Assembly: GCA_010692425.1 (NCBI GenBank)
Contig: JAAHHJ010000040.1
Coordinates: 1 to 53,606, forward strand
DNA: 53,606 bases
Source of the DNA: Symploca sp. SIO3C6
Lineage (GTDB): Bacteria; Cyanobacteriota; Cyanobacteriia; Cyanobacteriales; Coleofasciculaceae
Direction of reading: 5' to 3'
Part shown: in pieces, positions 50,714-53,606 of the stretch
How the letters are laid out: every line of letters starts with the position of its first letter
How positions within the stretch are numbered: the first letter of the stretch is position 1
Program-made: the position numbers and the translations under genes
Notes under the pieces: model-generated
Told to the model about the DNA's origin: nothing
The model's input: only the letters and a program-made list of their open reading frames with translations
The model's database searches: none

Positions 50714-52531
50714 TCACACCGACTGTCCCTTTTCCCAACTTGACAATACATCACTCCCCTGTTGCCACAAATTCTCCAATAGAACCACATGTTCTTGCCA
50801 ATCAGCTGGTGAGGTAACTTCTAGTGCCTCACAGATAACAGTCACCATTTCCTCTGGTAACATTCCTTTCTTTTCTGCCAACAGCCTCTTGAGTCGTTTA
50901 ACTAATTGCTCTATCTGTTCCTCCATTTCTGCTTGTTGACGCATGGCAGCGTCCTCAGCGGCGCATTCCTCAGCCTCCCGCAGCATGTCTTTAATTTCTG
51001 CTTCAGTTAGCCGCATGGAGTCGGTAATCGTAATCTCTTTGAAATTGCCCGTGCGCAGGTCTTTGGCTGATACGTGCAAAATGCCGTCTGGGTCCACTCG
51101 AAAGGCAACTTCAATTTCTGGTTCGCCAGCTGGTGCAGGCTCAATGCCTCCCAAGATAAATCCTCCCAGCTTGACGTTATCGGCTACTAGTAGGCGTTCG
51201 CCTTGATAGATTTGGACCTCGACGCTTTCTTGATTTTCATAGGCTGTGGAGTAAATTTTGGTTTTCACCACGGGTACTGGGGTGTTGCGGGGTATAATTG
51301 TGTCCATCCGCCCTTTACTGTTCACGCCTAGGGTGAGGGGCACGACATCAGCCAGTTTGAGACCTGTAGCAATGCCTGCCAGCATAGCAGCTTGTACCGC
51401 TGCTCCTTGAGCTACTACTTCTTCTGGATTGACGGTAACATTGGGTTCTTTACCAAAGAAATCCTCTACGGCTTTTCTAATTGCTGGCATTCGCGTCTGT
51501 CCTCCAACCAGCAACACCTCCTGGATATCGTCAACAGGGAGTCGAGCATCCTGAAGCGCTTGGCGACAAGGTGCTAGTGTTTGAGTAATCAAGACCTCCG
51601 CCATTGCCTGCAGTTGAGCGCGAGTTAACGTCAAGTCCAAGTTGCGCACAGTAGAGGCAGGGCTAAGGGATTGAGCAATTTGCACTCGCACTTCGTCCTC
51701 AGATGACAAGTCAATCTTGGCTTGCTCAGCAGCGACCCGCAAGTGGGCGAGGGCGATTAAATCTTCTTGCAGTTGGCTTTTCTTTTCCCCGCCAATCTCA
51801 TCCAAAATCCATTTTACGATTAGCTGGTCTAAGTCGTCGCCCCCCAAGTGAGTGTTGCCATTGGTGGCTCGGACGCGAAACGGTCCCCGACCTACTTCTA
51901 GAATTGAGATATCGAAGGTGCCGCCGCCTAAGTCGTAGACCGCGATTTTTTGACGGGCTTGTGTGAGTTTTTTATAGCCGAAGGCTAAACAGGCGGCTGT
52001 TGGTTCGCTCAAGACACGTTTTACCTCTAAGCCAGCAAGGCGACCAGCGTCGCGGGTGGCTTGGCGCTGGGAATCGTGAAAGTAGGCGGGTACGGTGATG
52101 ACAGCTTGAGTAACTTCATGACCGAGGAAGGCTTCAGCATCGGCTTTGAGCTTTTGCAGAATTTTGGCTGAGACCTCCTGGGGAGTCAGGTGCTTGTCCC
52201 CCACTGCCACCTCAATTCCACCTCGACGCCGCTTTGATTCTTCTACTTCATAGAGAATGCGGCATTTCTGCAAGTCTTCCTGAACCACGTCTTCGAGAAA
52301 GCGACGCCCCATAAAGCGCTTGATGGAATAGATCGTGGAATGGGGATTCTCGGCAGCGATCGCATAGGCGCGACGACCCACAACCACTTGCCCGTTAGCT
52401 GGATCTAGGGCTACTACTGATGGTGTCAAAATATAACCATCAGTGTCGGGAATAATCTGGGGTTTTCCATCACGCCAGATTGCTACCGCTGAATTGGTTG
52501 TGCCTAGATCAATGCCGAGAATTTCTGTCAT
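50714..52531 (-). CDS. dnaK: DnaK (Hsp70)-like chaperone
   Basis: This 605-residue Hsp70 is an ATP-driven protein-folding enzyme. The ATPase domain is complete: 'GIDLGTTNSAVAIWRDG' at the start, 'AVYDLGGGTFDISILEVG' around 198, and 'LLVGGQTRMPAIRKAV' around 342-357. The substrate-binding domain from about 385 has 'PLTLGVNSKGRMDTIIPRNT' and the lid is a short acidic helical end. It is somewhat shorter than housekeeping DnaK and lacks a long flexible tail. The symbol is given for the family; this may be a paralogue rather than the main cellular copy. It lies 65 bases after the propeller gene on the same strand. Confidence 0.9.
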   Translation of the reverse strand: MTEILGIDLGTTNSAVAIWRDGKPQIIPDTDGYILTPSVVALDPANGQVVVGRRAYAIAAENPHSTIYSIKRFMGRRFLEDVVQEDLQKCRILYEVEESKRRRGGIEVAVGDKHLTPQEVSAKILQKLKADAEAFLGHEVTQAVITVPAYFHDSQRQATRDAGRLAGLEVKRVLSEPTAACLAFGYKKLTQARQKIAVYDLGGGTFDISILEVGRGPFRVRATNGNTHLGGDDLDQLIVKWILDEIGGEKKSQLQEDLIALAHLRVAAEQAKIDLSSEDEVRVQIAQSLSPASTVRNLDLTLTRAQLQAMAEVLITQTLAPCRQALQDARLPVDDIQEVLLVGGQTRMPAIRKAVEDFFGKEPNVTVNPEEVVAQGAAVQAAMLAGIATGLKLADVVPLTLGVNSKGRMDTIIPRNTPVPVVKTKIYSTAYENQESVEVQIYQGERLLVADNVKLGGFILGGIEPAPAGEPEIEVAFRVDPDGILHVSAKDLRTGNFKEITITDSMRLTEAEIKDMLREAEECAAEDAAMRQQAEMEEQIEQLVKRLKRLLAEKKGMLPEEMVTVICEALEVTSPADWQEHVVLLENLWQQGSDVLSSWEKGQSV

Positions 52532-52596
52532 CTTGGGAGCAGTGAGTGGTGAATGATGAATTACTTCTGTCTTTTCACTACAGAGTCAACTCAACA

Positions 52597-53595
52597 CTAT
52601 CCTGATCGGTAATGATAACAACTTGCACCCCATGGTGAGCCAACCCACAATGAGTACTCATCGCCTTGCATTTCAACTGCTAGAGCGGTTACCCTATCAG
52701 CTGACAGTCCAGAATTAGCTTTCGTGAATTGTGCAGTTGGCTCTCCCGCAAACCATTCTCCTTGCTCTGGTGCTGGCCACTGCTCCAAACCTGTGGCTGT
52801 ACCTAGCCAAAAGGTTCCGTCTGGGGCGAAGGCTAAGGCTCGCACGTCCGCTTCTCGATGTTGTTGCCATTTGTGTTCGCTAAATAGTCCTTTGGAAGTA
52901 GCAATCCACAAGCAATTGGTGAGTGGATCTAAAGCTAATGCTTGAATTGAGAGTTGTTCTAACTCACCTGAGGCAAAATCCCTTGCCCAATCCCATAAAC
53001 CCAGAGTTGGTCGGTAACGAAATAGTCCAGATGAAGTACCTACCCAAATAGTAACCACTGGCTTTCCACCTGTTTCTGTAGCTAATTGATAACAAATAGT
53101 CTGGATTATCCCTTTACCAATATGAGGGAGGGCTGGGTGAGTTACTGGTTGCCATTTTGGGTTGCCATCGGCTCGATGGTAGAGGGTATCGAGGGTAGCA
53201 GCCCACAGAGTTCTATCTGTATTTGCTGTCAATGAGACAATTGGTGCATTAAGCACTTGTTCAGGGATATACACGCCTTGCTCCAAGCGCTGTAGTCCTA
53301 CCTGGAAGCTGCCAACCCACAAACGTTTGCTATTGGGTTCTGGTAGAATTGCACGGATATCCCGCAAGTTGGGAGCCTCAGCAGCGTAACTTTTCCAGGT
53401 TTTGTCATCAAAATAATAAAGTCCCCGCGCTGCTCCTACCCATATTCCAACTCCATCAGCCCATAAGCAGTGAACTGCATTACATAAAAACGAGCAAAGC
53501 CCACGTCTTTCAAGCGTGGGATGTAGCGGGAGGACTTTTAAGTCCGCGAAACACTCCGTAAATAGCAGCTGATTTAATGGTACAATAGCAGTCAC
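52597..53595 (-). CDS. Beta-propeller protein (two-component regulator propeller type), possibly partial
   Basis: This 332-residue frame is built of repeats with the signature '(L/I)W(V/I)G(T/S)xxGL(F/Y)': 'GVGIWVGAARGLYYF', 'KRLWVGSFQVGLQRL', 'VTIWVGTSSGLFRYR', 'NCLWIATSKGLFSEH', 'GTFWLGTATGLEQWP' and 'YSLWVGSPWGASCY'. These fold as blades of a ligand-binding propeller like the sensor part of hybrid histidine kinases, but no kinase follows. The frame is open to the window edge, so the true start may lie outside. The first 35 residues run across an IS200/IS605-like hairpin, so the native N-terminus may be lost. The DnaK gene is immediately downstream. Confidence 0.75.
   Translation of the reverse strand: MTAIVPLNQLLFTECFADLKVLPLHPTLERRGLCSFLCNAVHCLWADGVGIWVGAARGLYYFDDKTWKSYAAEAPNLRDIRAILPEPNSKRLWVGSFQVGLQRLEQGVYIPEQVLNAPIVSLTANTDRTLWAATLDTLYHRADGNPKWQPVTHPALPHIGKGIIQTICYQLATETGGKPVVTIWVGTSSGLFRYRPTLGLWDWARDFASGELEQLSIQALALDPLTNCLWIATSKGLFSEHKWQQHREADVRALAFAPDGTFWLGTATGLEQWPAPEQGEWFAGEPTAQFTKANSGLSADRVTALAVEMQGDEYSLWVGSPWGASCYHYRSG
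53500..53520. mobile_element. IS200/IS605-like terminal hairpin
   Basis: CCCACG at 53500-53505 pairs with CGTGGG at 53515-53520, with CTT/AAG extending into the loop, in the context 'aagcccacgtctttcaag'. The form 'agcccacg-hairpin-cgtgggatgtagcggg' is the usual end of cyanobacterial IS200/IS605 (TnpB-type) elements. The rest of such an element would lie in one of the flanks and is not visible here. Confidence 0.45.
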
Positions 53596-53606
53596 AAATA
53601 CGGCAG

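Noticed and set aside
50714-52531. The DnaK-like protein as the actin-like PRTRC protein D
   Set aside because: It has full Hsp70 ATPase and substrate-binding signatures and lies far from the PRTRC cassette.
1-53606. tRNA or rRNA genes
   Set aside because: I saw no cloverleaf with a GTTCRA-type T-loop and CCA-like end, and no rRNA core sequence. A covariance-model scan would be the decisive test.

Overview
The window looks like part of a large conjugative or mobilisable plasmid (or a plasmid-like accessory island) from a filamentous cyanobacterium. The evidence for this is frequent HIP1 palindromes (GCGATCGC, for example near 2859, 7774, 9783, 11837, 33841, 41260, 47565 and 52357), GUN4 and DUF4278-like domains, G-rich 'gcagggagcaggggg' intergenic tracts, and an iteron array next to a replication initiator gene. 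No rRNA, tRNA, CRISPR array or complete insertion sequence was recognised.

Left third, plus strand. A remnant of an IS630-like transposase lies at the edge. It is followed by a compact ubiquitin-like cassette in PRTRC gene order (136-3977): a beta-grasp/PRTRC-C-like protein, a PRTRC-F-like protein, an E2-like PRTRC-B, a JAB/JAMM peptidase (PRTRC-A) and a ThiF/E1-like enzyme. Next comes a 1164-residue protein (4545-8039). It carries, in order, most of the signature motifs of eukaryotic-type (RDR/QDE-1, YonO-like) double-psi-barrel RNA polymerases, including the catalytic DFDGD. A coiled-coil protein of unknown function follows, then a type IV secretion operon (10355-20222) with VirB2-, VirB3/B4-, VirB5-, VirB6-, VirB8-, VirB10- and VirB9-like genes. 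No relaxase or VirD4 is present in the window.

Middle, minus strand (20437-30875). Six co-directed genes appear to form one signalling and membrane system. They are a 1722-residue SPFH/flotillin-like protein with about 12 tandem 73-residue repeats and a C-terminal vWA domain, a MotA/ZorA-like membrane protein with a long cytoplasmic tail, a MotB/ZorB/OmpA-like protein, a TerY-type vWA protein, a PP2C phosphatase, and a Ser/Thr kinase with DUF4278-like N-terminal motifs and a C-terminal GUN4 domain. This combines a Zorya-like MotAB pair with a TerY-P phosphorylation triad. A TIR-CHAT-GUN4 protein is next to it.

Replication and recombination module (32890-38505). It holds a broken small plasmid protein gene, a zinc-finger/TOPRIM primase-like gene, seven perfect and one degenerate 18-bp iterons, the Rep initiator, a PD-(D/E)xK-type nuclease-like protein and a tyrosine recombinase.

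Right third (38530-50592). This is an island of conflict genes that share one short effector-associated domain (signature GKYNVNIGxGxDIxIGDxxY): a membrane protein interrupted at an A10 run, a caspase-like protease, a small effector candidate and three NACHT NTPases, plus a degraded fragment. The shared domain suggests that the NTPase sensors and the effectors recognise one another. The window ends with a DnaK-like chaperone gene and a beta-propeller gene whose 5' end overlaps an IS200/IS605-like terminal hairpin.
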